A stretch of DNA of 64,000 nt from Allium sativum (taxonomy: Eukaryota > Streptophyta > Magnoliopsida > Asparagales > Amaryllidaceae): assembly GCA_030737875.1 (NCBI GenBank), contig CM060909.1, forward strand, positions 26,247,659 to 26,311,658. Reading direction: 5' to 3'. Position 1 is the first letter of the stretch; each line of letters starts with the position of its first letter. Both the position numbers and the translations under genes were made by a program. Positions 1 through 11,279 of this stretch are shown one piece after another. The notes under the pieces were generated by a model, which saw nothing but the letters and a program-made list of their open reading frames with translations, searched no databases and was not told where the DNA came from.

Positions 1-226
1 GCAACCAAATGGAATGCTAGCAAACTTTTTTTTTTGAGAATTCACTAGCGATTGGAAATTCCATGCCTTGGGGAACATAGTCTAAAACATTGTCTATGAA
101 TCTTAGAAACCAATGTGCATGGAAGAACAGACACAAAAATCGATCAACACTGAGAGCTTCCTTCCTTGAAAAATGTGATCTAAAGTTAAGACTATGAACC
201 TTGGAAAGTAGAGTGTAGGAAACTAT

Positions 227-705
227 CAGTGGTCTCGAAAAAGCCCTCACCATGTTGAGGCCAGGGGCGGACGCACACTGCATCCAGCTGGGGCAAAAGC
301 CCTAGGTGGAATTTTTTTTTCTGGGCAAAAATAAACCCTCTTTCTAAGTGTGCCATAGCTGGAATTGCAAACGTGCCCTATCTCGGGCTTTGGGGAAGGC
401 ATAATTCAGCCCACATGACTTCATAACAGGCTAGTTTGTCATAAGCAAGTACATGATGGTATATGTGTAGCAAAATGTAAACATTTTTTGTGATATGGGA
501 CCATTTTTGGCCCTAGCTCAACTAAGGAGCTAGGTCCGCCACTGGTTGAGGCATGAAAAGGTCCTCACTAGCCCTTTCCACGTTAAGGCACGAAAAAGCC
601 ATCACCACGTCGAGGCACAAAAAAGCAATCACCACCGTTGAGGCACGAAAAAGCCCTCACTTTTGTTGAGGCAAGAAAATTCCCTTATCACGCTGAGGCA
701 TAATA
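227..705. repeat. degenerate ~27-bp minisatellite
   Basis: About six imperfect copies of a unit that reads roughly GTTGAGGCACGAAAAAGCC followed by CTCACCAC, starting near 227 and running to about 705. Units are 26-36 bp and diverged. The array is interrupted by the MITE at 262-544, whose 8-bp target duplication is part of the repeat unit. Sequence on either side (about 130-250 and 712-830) is also loosely repeated, sharing words such as AACACTGAG and GTGAACCTT, so the array lies in a larger old duplication. Confidence 0.6.
262..544. mobile_element. hAT-type MITE, 283 bp
   Basis: Terminal inverted repeats CAGGGGCGGAC at the left and GTCCGCCACTG at the right (one mismatch) are flanked by a perfect 8-bp direct repeat GTTGAGGC at 254-261 and 545-552. 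An 8-bp duplication and CAGnGGCGG-type ends are the signature of the hAT superfamily. There is no coding capacity, so it is non-autonomous. Confidence 0.85.
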
Positions 706-1289
706 TTTAACCAACACTAAGGGTTCCCTGTCTTTGGAGCGTAGTCAACCAACAACGATTGTGAACCTTTAAAAGCAGAGGTTGGAAACAATCGGTAGTA
801 TCGGAAAACTTCACACTGAGACCACCAGATCGATGGAAATTGATTTAAAACATGGTGAGAATTTCGCTTTGGAACCTGTCGAATTGTCAAAAACTGACAA
901 AAGTTTAACAGAGACATGAGAGTCAAACAAAATTATTCCTTGAAGACTAAAGTGATCTGGTCTCCCGACATACATGTACAAATCATGCGCATATCCAAAC
1001 ATCGGGGGCCAGTTCTCACATAATCTCGGTCAAGCAAAAAAAAAATAAAGAAAAGAAAAAAAAAAAAAAAAAAAAGTTACAAGTTATGCACAACGACTAG
1101 AGTAAAAAAAAAGAAACCCCATGTCACTCCTTTTTTGCCTCCCTTGTTGTCCAGACTCCATACCGATCTTGATGGTCAACTTCCTAGCTGCTCCGATTTT
1201 TCAGTGGAGGAGCAGGTGCTGGTTGGAAGAGCAAGTATGTGCCCAGTTCCGTTGGTAACCTCTGGCTCGTCTGTTACACCTCTTAGTTT
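706..1289. other. unassigned non-coding stretch with A-rich tract
   Basis: No gene is visible. The first part resembles bases 130-250 as a diverged direct repeat. Around 1036-1076 there is a run composed almost wholly of A. From about 1140 the minus strand begins to look coding-like, with Ser/Glu/Thr-rich reading but no intact frame. Confidence 0.4.
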
Positions 1290-2906
1290 CTTGTGAATAG
1301 CACGTTTGCAGCATTTAGAAGAACTCACGCTAGGCTCATCATTATCTCCAACCGCGGGCTCTTCTGCTCCAGCAGTGTCCCCTCTTTCTCCCCCACTGCT
1401 TTCTCCTTAGTCGTTGGTTCTTTTTGTTCAGCACTTGCTCCATCTCCTCTGGAGGACACTACCAAGGTCATCTAGACCTTGTAAAGCCTAAATTTGTTCT
1501 GAAGTCGCCCGAGCTGGGGAATGAAAGCCGAGACATGAGCTAAAACGGTTGAAAAAAAAGTTGAAGCTATTAAATTGTTTTAGTGGCCCCAATGTCGGAC
1601 GAAGGAGGAAGAGTTGAAGGAGTCTCTAAGCATATAACTTAAGAAATGAGCAATTAAGTCATCAACCAAGATAAATAAAAAATCATCCAGTTAAGTAAAG
1701 GATAAGTTATTACCTACACTCGAAGTTTCACAATGAACATGAACATTGATCTCAAAGCCTTGCCTGTTGCAGTCATTACCATTACCTTCCTCGCCAGATT
1801 GTATAATTCGAAATGATGGTCGAAGCAATAGAAGAAGAGACGACATCACTGAAGGTAATAGGTATAGGAATGATACTCTGGGGATCTACGGGGGACCTAC
1901 AGGGCTAAAAATGAATTAACTAGGTGGAGCTTTCCCCGAAAACCCTGCTCTGGCTAAAGCTTGTAACACGCTTTCAAGCCTAATTTCATCCTTTTGGTTG
2001 TCGGGAGCAGCTTGGGACTCCTCATTAAAGTATTACTAGATTAACTCCTCCTCGGTGTAACCTGCACTGGAAATATGCTCCATAATTTCCTCCTACACCT
2101 CGTAATTTTTCTCCTAAGAAAGATAAGCTGTCATTATTTATGATAGACAGCGTACGCAAATTAAGCATATTAGCATTCAGGTGACCCATTGTGTCATAAT
2201 GAATTTTTTGAATGCTGGCTTTTTTAACAACGTTCTCCTTTTGATTCTGAGAAAGTTGTTCTCTAAACAACGCAATCTTGGTATTTTGGTTTAATATGAT
2301 TTGAACCTGTTCAGCAGTAGTCTTTTGATGGTACTCAAAGAACTGTTTTTCTACTTCAACGATTTTTCTAAGAAGCTTTCGCATTAGCATGGATCCTTTT
2401 TAAGTTGAAAGTCAACCTAACCTTCCAACCTATTATTGGTGGCATTCGAATCCTCGAGTCTTTCATCAGCATATTTCTTTGATTTTAGTATTGCCTATGT
2501 ATCTTTCTTATGTTGTTCAATTTTTGCATATCTTTATCTAACGGCAGCCAAGTACTCCCACTTATAGTCGTGAGTCAGAATTTTAGTTTAACTGTTTATA
2601 TTGACTTTAGCCAATTGTTGAGCCAGGCGCTGCCAGCCAGTCACCTGCTCAACGACTCTCTTCTAGGCCTTAATGTTTCACTAAAGAACCTCTTTGTCCG
2701 TTAGTGTGAGGTCCTTGTTGAATCTTACTCCTCTAAGAAACTGATGTAAAAGATGTTTGAACAAGGTCGAGGGAGTAGATGGCAACTTGTACGACTCTCT
2801 TTGGAGAATTTGGTAAACATTAGGATCCTCAGCAGCAACAACTGCATGCAGAAGTTGGAGCAGAAAGGGTAAGGAAGATTCGCATTTCAGACCCTAACCT
2901 TGTTAG
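1290..2906 (-). pseudogene. broken coiled-coil protein gene, 3' part
   Basis: I do not recognise this gene. Read on the minus strand, it continues the frame at 5004-5185 across the LTR-element insertion site. Between 2906 and about 2396 one frame gives a plausible protein: a hydrophobic segment with the words HAVVAAEDPNVYQIL and KHLLHQFLRGVRFNKDL, then Lys/Glu/Gln-rich helix-like sequence containing RVVEQVTGWQRLAQQLAKV. Several stops interrupt it. A one-base shift near 2395 leads into 2390-2025, a 121-residue open frame rich in heptad-like Leu/Ile/Gln (VEVEKQFFEYHQKTTAEQVQ). The C-terminal part (about 1290-1490) is acidic and low-complexity. The layout is reminiscent of proteins carried by plant mobile elements, but I cannot name a family. 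It could equally be a decayed host gene. Confidence 0.4.
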
Positions 2907-3526
2907 TGTTATATTTGGTGATACAAAATCACAAATTAATTGGAGCAAATTTGAAAAAAAATGGAAAGTAAGTATTTTTTTAATGGGAATGCAATGATTG
3001 CATTTGATGAAATGACAGAGAAATAAATGAAGGGATTAATTTCTTCCATCTATGATAAAGAAACGGATTGATTTACTTCCTATGTTTGCACATTTGTTGT
3101 TATGGTAATTTGCCTCCATTATATTATTACCATATGTTGGTAATTTAATTGATGACTCACATAGATTTGCACTGGCTATATATTGAGGGGTAGACTTTAG
3201 TGTAAACTCATCCTGGCTTGGAGCCAGCGATCCCCAATGGTGTCTCTTTTTGTTAAACCTGATTGAGGTTTGGATATGTAAACTCTTATTTTGTAATCTC
3301 TTGTAATTCTCTCATGTGGAATAAAATCTCTCTCTGTTAGACTGGACGTACACTATGATGATAGTGAAACCAGTATAAATATTGTGTGTCTCTTTGTTTC
3401 TCTGTTATAGTTATTTACTATTTTGTTGATGTAATAGAATAATTGCTATCAGATTAGATTAGTGTTCAATTGGCAAATCTAGATCCTGCTTATTGTTCTT
3501 CCGCAAAGACGCAATTTTGCATAATA
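2907..3526 (+). repeat. 5' LTR of the 2.1-kb element
   Basis: Direct copy of 4381-4998. It starts TGTTA. Its 3' end has drifted (ATAATA instead of ACAACA). It contains a TATA-like box TATAAATA at 3374-3381, suitable for driving element transcription. Confidence 0.8.
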
Positions 3527-3529
3527 GAT

Positions 3530-3541
3530 TGGTATCAGAGC
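3530..3541 (+). other. primer-binding site, initiator tRNA-Met
   Basis: TGGTATCAGAGC lies three bases after the left LTR and is complementary to the 3' end of plant initiator tRNA-Met. It fixes the orientation of the element as plus. Confidence 0.8.
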
Positions 3542-3754
3542 GAGACGATTTGTATTAAATTGTGCATCAATTATTTCTACATAAGTTGGTAGATTCAGTG
3601 GTGATTATGCTATTACTATTTTGGAGAAAAAGAGACTTTGGTGGAGAAGATTATGTTGGAAGTGAAGAGCGTTCCAATCTGGGAACTTTGACGTGATATG
3701 AAGTTACTGTGTTGAAGAGGCTATGGATTTGGGAAGTTTTGATCATGTTTCTGA

Positions 3755-3945
3755 CAGGGGTCTTCATGTTGATGATGCTCGAGGGATCCAAGATGATCAG
3801 GAAAGGAGCTCAGGTCAAGTGATAGACGGGTGTCAAGACAGAGATCATTGTGGTTTAGGCAGGGGTCTTCACGTTGATGATGCTTGAGGAATCCAGAGTA
3901 ATCGAGGAAGGAGCTCAGATCAAGTGGTAGACGGGTGTCAATGTG
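3755..3945 (+). repeat. 105-bp tandem duplication in the element interior
   Basis: Two copies of a unit beginning CAGGGGTCTTCA start at 3755 and 3860, exactly 105 bp apart. The second copy runs to about 3945. The copies differ at scattered bases, so the duplication predates this insertion or has aged with it. Confidence 0.7.
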
Positions 3946-4380
3946 TATTGCAAGCATTTTTAGACCGTTGGTTTATGCGTGGTGCAACTCATGGTGGTAG
4001 ATGCATCTTTTGCAGGCGGTGGGTGAAGCTTGTAATGGTTTTGATTAAGTGGCAGGAGAGAGATTTTTTGGCGATTGAGAGAATTAAATTTTGGCCTTTG
4101 CGGTGTTGAGATTACTTTGGAATCTGCCTTTTTTTTTTTTTTTGTTATTTTGGATATTTGCAACAATTTATTGGCGGGCGGGGATGTAGTCTGAGCTCGT
4201 CAACAATTGTGTGATGGGGGTAGCTTTGCTGGAACTCATTTGGTAAATATTCATTTTTGGTTTCTACCTCACTGTGAGATTTTGATTGAAGGTGGAGTTC
4301 CGTTGAAGAGTTTTATGTTGTGAAGAGAATTTGATTGGAGATGGGGTGCTGCAGATATGTGATTTTGCATCAAGGTGGAG

Positions 4381-4998
4381 TGTTAAATTTGGTGATACAA
4401 AATCACAACTTGATTGGAGCAAATTTGCAAAGAATGGAAAGTAAATATTTTTATAATGGGAATGCATTGATTGCATTTGATGAGATGGCAGAGAAATAAA
4501 TGAAGGGATTAATTTCTTCCATCTATGATAAAGAAACAGATTGATTTACTTCCTTTGTTTGCACATTTGTTGTTATGGTAATTTGCCTCCATTATATTAT
4601 TACCATATGTTGGTAATTTAATTGATGACTCACATAGATTTGCACTGGCTATATATTGAGGGGTAGACTTTAGTGTAAACCCATCCTGGCTTGGAGCCAG
4701 TGATCCCCAATGGTGTCTCTTCTTGTTAAACCTGATTGAGGTTTGGATATGTAAACTCTTATTTTGTAATCTCTTGTAATTCTCTCATGTGGAATAAAAT
4801 CTCTCTCTGTTAGACTGGACGTACACTATGATGATAGTGGAACCAGTATAAATATTGTGTGTCTCTTTGTTTCTCTGTTATAGTTATTTACTATTTTGTT
4901 GATGTAATAGAATAATTGCTATCAGATTAGATTGGTGTTCAATTGGCAAATCTAGATCCTATTTATTGCGCTTCCGCATATGCTCAACTTTCACAACA
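4381..4998 (+). repeat. 3' LTR of the 2.1-kb element
   Basis: Direct copy of 2907-3526, starting TGTTA and ending ACAACA, followed by target duplication GTTAG. A TATA-like box lies at 4847-4854. Confidence 0.8.
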
Positions 4999-5003
4999 GT
5001 TAG

Positions 5004-5185
5004 AACTTGGCGATGCTCAGTGACCTCTGCTCTAGCTTAGGGCATTTAAAAGGTTGTTCGCCCTCAGCAGCCTTCTTCCTATCACTCTTCCTTTCCTCTC
5101 TCTCCTTTTTCCTTTGCCCCTTCCCCTCCTTGATCCTCTCTCTGTCTCTCTTGTCTCCTCATTTTCTTTTTTCCTTCTCCTTTTT
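5004..5185 (-). pseudogene. broken coiled-coil protein gene, 5' part
   Basis: On the minus strand this reads from a Met near 5185 through a strongly basic and charged Lys/Arg/Glu-rich stretch (KKERERE-like, then SDRKKAAEGEQPF) to the insertion site of the LTR element. Removing that element and one target copy joins it in frame with the segment ending at 2906. A stop lies at the junction itself. On the plus strand the same bases give a pyrimidine-rich open frame of Leu/Ser/Phe, which I regard as a shadow. Function unknown. Confidence 0.4.
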
Positions 5186-5204
5186 CCCTCTTTCATTGGA
5201 CTAG

Positions 5205-8200
5205 ACTAGAGATGTTGCTTTTCTCCCTAGTCGCCTCTGGAGATATGTTGCAAGCTCTGATAGAATCCGCGACCCATTGTATTATCTGAAGATATAATAC
5301 AAACCAAGTTTAGAAATAAGACAAATAAAGAGGAAAATGTATGTCATAGTGTTGATGTCCCTAAGTGTGTGGTGTGCAATTTAAAATCCGACATCCCCAT
5401 GAACCTTGATTCCTTATAAGAAATGTTGGAGTACGAAAGGACTCGAAGTTATGTGCCTAGAGTGGAAGTCGAAGTCCAAACTGGTAAGTGTAAATGGCCA
5501 TGTGATAATCTCACTTAGAGCAGCATGAATATTACTCAAGTCACTGACACTCTTCTTGCATTCCGAAGTGCAGACAGTTGGTATGAAGCATCTGTGATGT
5601 GACGACCGACGAGCACCTCTATAACATGTCTGGAATAACTATCAACATGGGTCGAGATATGTCAACAACGGGCCCTGCTACAATCATAGCCTATTTGATT
5701 AAGACATAAGCAGAAGCTCCCTTGTGAATGGAGCATAAAGGCATGGAAGAAGTGGACACCACTTCTAAATTAGAAGACCCTCCTTCTTTAAAATGTAGGC
5801 GAGTTTGGCATTGCGAAGTTATTCACACTAGGAAATAGTGTTTAAGACAATAAGATGCATTCTATTCCTAAGTGTTTACTCTATGGGAAATGATCGAAAT
5901 TCAAAGCTCTAACTGGGAGAAATTGAATTGTTTTATCTAAGTGAATAGAGTCCAATGAACCTCAAGCTCTACAATAGGACCATCTGGCATAAATAGCCCG
6001 CTTACGCCGAAGTAGGCAATATGTATTGTTTCTTTTGTTCAAACTTATTTATCATCGATTCAAAAAATCTACCACGAGTTTGTTGCCCAAAACGACGCAG
6101 GATGCTTTCTTTTTCAGCATTATGGGACATTTAAATGTAGTATGAAAAGACACTAGGCTTAAGCTCGATTACATTTCGTCTGATAATTCGGACTTGGTTG
6201 AAATTATATAGGATATGCAAGATTACAGTGATTTTAATTGTCAAGCCTTAAATTGTGAAGTTCATAGTGTGTATTCATTGTTGAAACAATTCTGGAGTTC
6301 CTATGTTGTTATATATTCAAGACAACATTTTCATATTCTACAGATTCTTACTAGTCATATGCAAGACGATTAGAGTTCAAGTTCACGTCCAAGTTCAAGT
6401 TGAAATTCGATTCAAGCTCGAGTTTGTGTTCATTTTTAGAAGCGTATGTTCAAGTTAAATTTAGTCATTTCAAATTCAGAGTTATCCGAATTCAAAATTG
6501 AGTTGAGTCTTGAACCAAGTTCGGACTTCATTATAAATCATCGACAAACCAAATTTGGACTAACATCATACCGAAAACAAAAGGATCAAAATGGAAAACA
6601 TGAGTTAATTAAGACCTATGATTTCAAGAAGTCAAACTGCCAAATCAATGCATGAGGGATCAATCTATTTAAGTCATAGATCAAGCAGGAGGCATGAGGA
6701 CAGTGACGAATGTTGAAAGATGACAGAAAATTTGGCTGGATCAAAATTTAGAAAGCAATGGATCAGATACACAAAAATTTGCAAAGGAAATAAAGTTACG
6801 AAGTCATGGATCAAACCGTAAAATTAAATATGGATTGGTGCCTATCCATATGCAATAGAGGGTCCATCAAATCAACTCTATTGGCCATAAAAAATTTCAT
6901 ACTCCTTTAGCATCCCATCCTGAAGCATTACATGAAGTTTTAATCCAAAGTTCGAAGATCTTCAATAACGTAAAGATCGGGCTCAAAAACTCAAGTCAGT
7001 ATCCGACCAATCAGAGATAATTCCTTAGGAGGGTTCATTAGTACGGTTAATTCAATTAAGTCATGGAACACGAGGACAAATTAGTCCAGAGCACATCTTT
7101 TTTACAATGAAGATGTACACTGAGAGGCAATCGTTAATCCAATTTTTGACTCGAAAGAAAAAAAAAATCCGGAAGTCGGAAGTCGAGATAGAGTAATATT
7201 CACACCAAACTCATCCAAGGGGTCCAATAGAAGACAAGGAAGGAGCGCATAAAAGCTTAGCTAAAATTAATCTGAGTGTGTAGATCAGCAACAATCCATA
7301 CCCTACGGATCAATACCAATCCATATATATAATGGGTGACCCGTTATGAGCTATGTCATATTGTTCCTTGTCATCATATTAGTTTATTTTCCAAGTTCAG
7401 TAGCTATATGATGTCTCAAGCTCTAGATATTAAATGGAATGTACACTTTGGAAATAGTACAACATGGCTTGATGGCAAAATATATACAAACAAGGTTCAA
7501 ATATTATGAATCATGACACGAGGCATATAAGAATACAAAAAAGCCAGAAAAAGAGTCTGGACCCAAAATTTAACAAAGTTTATGGACTGATACCGATCCA
7601 TAGGCTATGGATTAGAATCTATCCATAGTTACGGTCAAAATGTGTTAAGTTTTTGGGTGAGACATTTTACCACGTAGATGGACTTAGTCATATCTCTGAA
7701 CTTCTATAAGTACCCACCTACTTCCTGTAAAAAAAAGGTCTGGATTCCTCATGCTGAACTCTGCTAAAACACTTTCCTAGCTCTAATCTTCTCCAGGGAT
7801 AGCAAGGATCTTTCACCAACAAGGATAGCCTACTCTAATAGCCTCTTGTACTTATGATATCATATTCATTTATTCTTGGAGATTTACTTAAGTAATTATA
7901 CTGGAAATTATTAAAATAGACACGGAGAATATAGTTGATCTATTAAAATTGGATATATGTTTGATTAACAACTAAACCATTAAAAAATTATGAATGTTCT
8001 TCTCTTCTACTATCTTGTTTCTTTTATTTTTCTTTTATTTTTCATTGTTTGTGTTTAATCTGATTCAATTCCCTAAAGATAGCTCGTACTTTCATATAAT
8101 TCTTGGGTTAGTGCTATTTTTGGCATTAATAACCATGGAAATGCATCTATTCAATAGCTCGAATCAGAAATCCAAAATACCTCCGCTCCTAATGTGGCCA

Positions 8201-8225
8201 CCACCTCCATTGCTGAAGCTCTAGT
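5205..8225. other. unassigned AT-rich region, possibly LTR/leader of the Tat-like element
   Basis: No intact gene. Near 6360-6500 there is a cluster of short AAGTTCAAGTT-type words in both orientations. Around 7690-7870 the sequence looks like a promoter or leader (TATAAGTA followed by pyrimidine-rich sequence), as expected upstream of the decayed gypsy element that begins near 8226. No second LTR copy is in the window, so the assignment to an LTR is inference only. The open frame at 7994-8224 is hydrophobic at its start and unsupported. Confidence 0.3.
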
Positions 8226-8486
8226 CACCAGAGCCCAATTGGAAGGCATGATGGTACACTTGATGGTGACTTGGCAGTAGTTTAGTATTAAGATTCAGAA
8301 TAACATGGATCTCATGCAGCGGCTGCAACAAGCGACTCAAGCTAATGCCTAACAACTTTAGAGGAATAAAAGGGAAGTCACTGCTTCCAACTACAAGTCT
8401 AAAAGCTTATCATTCTCATTACACCATAGCAACAGTAATCAGTACAGGACTAGCGAAGAAATCCAGAGTGTCAATGCCATAGATGG

Positions 8487-9205
8487 TAGGGCTGCACACA
8501 ACCCATATCCAACCCGACCCAACCCACCAACCCGACCAACCCACATAAACCCAACCCAACCCAACCCATCCTAGTTCGGGTCGGATATGTGTTACAATTT
8601 GTAACTCATACTATATGCGGGTTGGGTTTGACATTTTGTTCAACCCAACCTCATTTTAACCCAACCCAAACCTATTTAAAAAAAACTAATTTAATGTCCA
8701 TCCAATTAAAATTAGAATAGTATAATCCTAGAATAATGTTTATGTATTCTATAATATATGTAAAAAAAAATATTTCATGTCAATCCAAACTAGATAGAAT
8801 TTGATAAATATATTTTAAAGAGCATTTTAATGTATTTTAAAATGAAACACTTGCTCAACTATGTAGTAAATTAATTTCATATGATGTGTTTTATAATGAA
8901 ATTTTAATTATATGTCTTGTAATGAATCGGTTATTTTAAATGCATTATGCTAGCTAAAATCTGATATATTATGCTGAATATTTTGATATAATTTTTAGAA
9001 AAAATCCCTCATATTTTCATTTTTTATTGTATTCAAGTGATCCAACCCAACCTTACTTAATCCGACCCAACTCATACTTCAACCCAACCCATATCCAACC
9101 TCATATAGGGTCGGGTACGGGTTGAGCTAACTTAAACCCATACCTATGCGGGTCGGATAAAGTATTTGGTCTAACCCGACCCAACCCATACTTTGTGCAG
9201 TCCTA
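8487..9205. mobile_element. hAT-type MITE, 719 bp, CCAACCC-rich
   Basis: Ends TAGGGCTGCACA and TGTGCAGTCCTA are near-perfect inverted repeats. A perfect 8-bp target duplication ATAGATGG flanks them at 8479-8486 and 9206-9213. Subterminal regions are packed with CCAACCC/GGGTTGG and CCGACCC words in both orientations (about 8500-8680 and 9035-9190). The centre is plain AT-rich sequence. No coding capacity. The 8-bp duplication and TAGGG ends place it in hAT. Confidence 0.88.
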
Positions 9206-9579
9206 ATAGATGGGATAGTCCCTCTAACTCATCCTTAGATCGGTACTGAACCCTATTCAGGGGTTGTGCCTGATCTGTTGCGTAGGAATGCCAACACCGC
9301 TTCCTCATACAATTTGATTCCCAAACCTACTGCAATCGATCGAAATCAAGGTACTACTATCCATCCTTTAATAAACGAGCATGATGATGTTTCTCATGCG
9401 AGGAGGGCTCACTGTATACACCACAATGAGTTGGATCACGACTGTGATCAATCGATGGAGATATAGAATCTTGATCTGACTACCATCATCCGAAAAATCA
9501 TGAGGGAATCCTAGGGAAAAGTTGTGACTAGGGAGCCAGGTCGAGAAGAAATTCTTTCACTATTGACATCCTAAATGCT

Positions 9580-10340
9580 AAATGGATGAGGCAATTTAAT
9601 GTGTCAATAATGACTGCTTACTCATGAAAAACTGACCCTCAATGGTTCTTGAATAAGTACGAATAGCATATTGTCTTTGCCCGTGCCATTGACGCAGTAA
9701 ATGGCAAATGCTTTCCTATTTTGCTTAAAGGTTCTTCTATGGTTCTCTCGATTTCTTCTTAGATCCATACTAACATTCAACCAACTTACCAGAAATTGGT
9801 GGACCAGCTCTGTATGCACACTATGTAGGACATTCAACCAACTTATCATTCAACCAACTTACCAGTAATTGTGCAAGAAGGTAACGTGCATAAATAGGGA
9901 AAATGAATTATACCCTCAACGAAAACAGCATGACATTATGTAAGACACTGTTGTAGTCAAGCGAACCAGGGAGAGTTCCGATAAAGTCATATCAATGTTC
10001 ATTATAAGCCAAAATAAGCCAGTAACGTTAGTGAACGTCGCAACAAAAAGAAGGAACCAAAGAGATAACATAGATTCCCTTCCTATGACAAATATACTCT
10101 ACTTAACCTCCAGCCAGAGAGCATTTATCTGGAATTCAATATTACAATCTAGTACCAAAAGCCTAATCCTAGAGAATCGATGAAGATAGAGAAACAATTT
10201 GAAAGTATTGCAGATTCCACGAGATGCCCGACTACAACACCAAAGATTGACGTCATCTCAAAGATTCCATAGAGAATCTTATTCAAGAAAAGATATTAAA
10301 ACAATATGTAACAGCCTCATGGGATGATGCACCGGTTCCT
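9580..10340 (+). pseudogene. Tat-like gag remnant
   Basis: From about 9585 the plus strand reads RQFNVSIMTAY, then KTDPQWFLNKYE, then ARAIDAVNGKCFPILLKGSS, with stops and frameshifts. This is the conserved order of the retrotransposon gag core (Phe-Asn, Asp-Pro, a Cys/Phe-Pro and Leu-Lys-Gly stretch, then a Trp-Phe helix continuing in the next frame). At about 10205-10320 the words CRFHEMPDYNT and HLKDSIENLIQEK match the zinc-finger-like segment that follows gag in Tat elements. At least three stops and two frameshifts make it dead. Gag would have formed the virus-like particle. Confidence 0.6.
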
Positions 10341-10379
10341 TCTAAACCAAACCAAGGTTATGTAGTGCCTAGAGCTACC

Positions 10380-11010
10380 AACCAGAGAAATCCTCAATGA
10401 GGAGCTGTTATCAATACCATTTATGATGGTCCTCATCCAACCGACAAAAACTGAGAAGGATGAAGGAGTATGTCAATTCAATAAAGCACACAGAATATGA
10501 AGAACACTTTGCCACGGACGAAGGCATCCCAGCCAAACAATAACGGATAATGACCGATGACATCATCTTTAAACAAAGGGAGGCAAATGGGGTTGAGGCC
10601 CCAACCAATTATTTACTCATTATCTCAATCGTGATTGGCCTAACTCTTGTGTAGAAAGTTCTGATTAACTTTAAGAGTTTCATCAATACAATATTTAGGA
10701 AGAAGGCATATGATTAGATGAGACTAGAGACAAAACATTTGAAGCCATGCACTGCCAGTATCTATGGCTTCAATGGAACCGCAGACGAATAGATAGGAAT
10801 CTTCGACTAACCAGTTGAGCTTAGGGAAGGCGACTGTTGAAGAGTATAGATCATTCCCTTTATCAGCATTGATATTTACTCTCCTTATAATGCCTTCTTA
10901 GGTCTATCGACACTTACCGAATTCTAAGCCATCTTGGCACCATGGTGCCTATTTATGAAGTTCCTAACTAACAATGATTTCAGATCGTCAAGTCGACTAA
11001 TTGGTTGGGA
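10380..11010 (+). pseudogene. Tat-like aspartic protease remnant
   Basis: GAVINTIYDGPHPT at about 10400 and DDIIFKQREANGVEAPTNYLLIISIVI at 10560-10650 fit the segment preceding Tat protease. The active-site region then reads VLINFKSFINTIF, where the family has an Asp-Ser/Asn-Gly triad, so the catalytic Asp is Asn and the Gly is lost. Downstream, LKPCTASIYGFNG, PVELREGDC and YSPYNAFLGLSTL fit the rest of the domain and its flap. Several stops interrupt it. Confidence 0.6.
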
Positions 11011-11279
11011 GAGTCTGTTAAATGGTGAAATAGAAAGATGGTCGCTACTGATAAAAAGGCAAAGGTGCATAGGATTCTCTCTACATCAAAAACGCTGACG
11101 CATAACAGCTAACGCCCAATACTTGGCCTGGGCGACGCAACTGTCCTTTCCAAGAAATTAATCCCAAAAGAATGAAGAACTTGATACCAAAGAGTTAAAT
11201 CCGCTGAACAAACCATTGAAAATTTTGGTCAGCCAACATCACCCATCATGGGTCTTGAAAATTGGATCATAGCATAACC

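Larger units (their letters stand above)
2907..4998 (+). mobile_element. non-autonomous LTR retrotransposon (TRIM/LARD-like), complete
   Basis: Two direct repeats of about 620 bp, 2907-3526 and 4381-4998, start TGTTA and bound an 850-bp interior. A 5-bp target duplication GTTAG flanks the element at 2902-2906 and 4999-5003. A primer-binding site matching the 3' end of initiator tRNA-Met (TGGTATCAGAGC) lies just after the left LTR at 3530-3541, and a purine-rich tract ends at 4380 just before the right LTR. The interior has no protease, integrase or reverse transcriptase and no long open frame, so it must have moved with enzymes from another element. The CAAGGTGGAG tract before the right LTR is of the kind seen in Ty1/copia elements, so a copia origin is my inference. 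The LTRs are roughly 95-97% identical by eye. Confidence 0.85.

Noticed and set aside
3530..3541. tRNA-Met-like sequence as a tRNA gene
   Set aside because: Only 12 bases match, placed right after an LTR; it is a primer-binding site, as are 12859-12870, 39911-39922 and 56369-56380.
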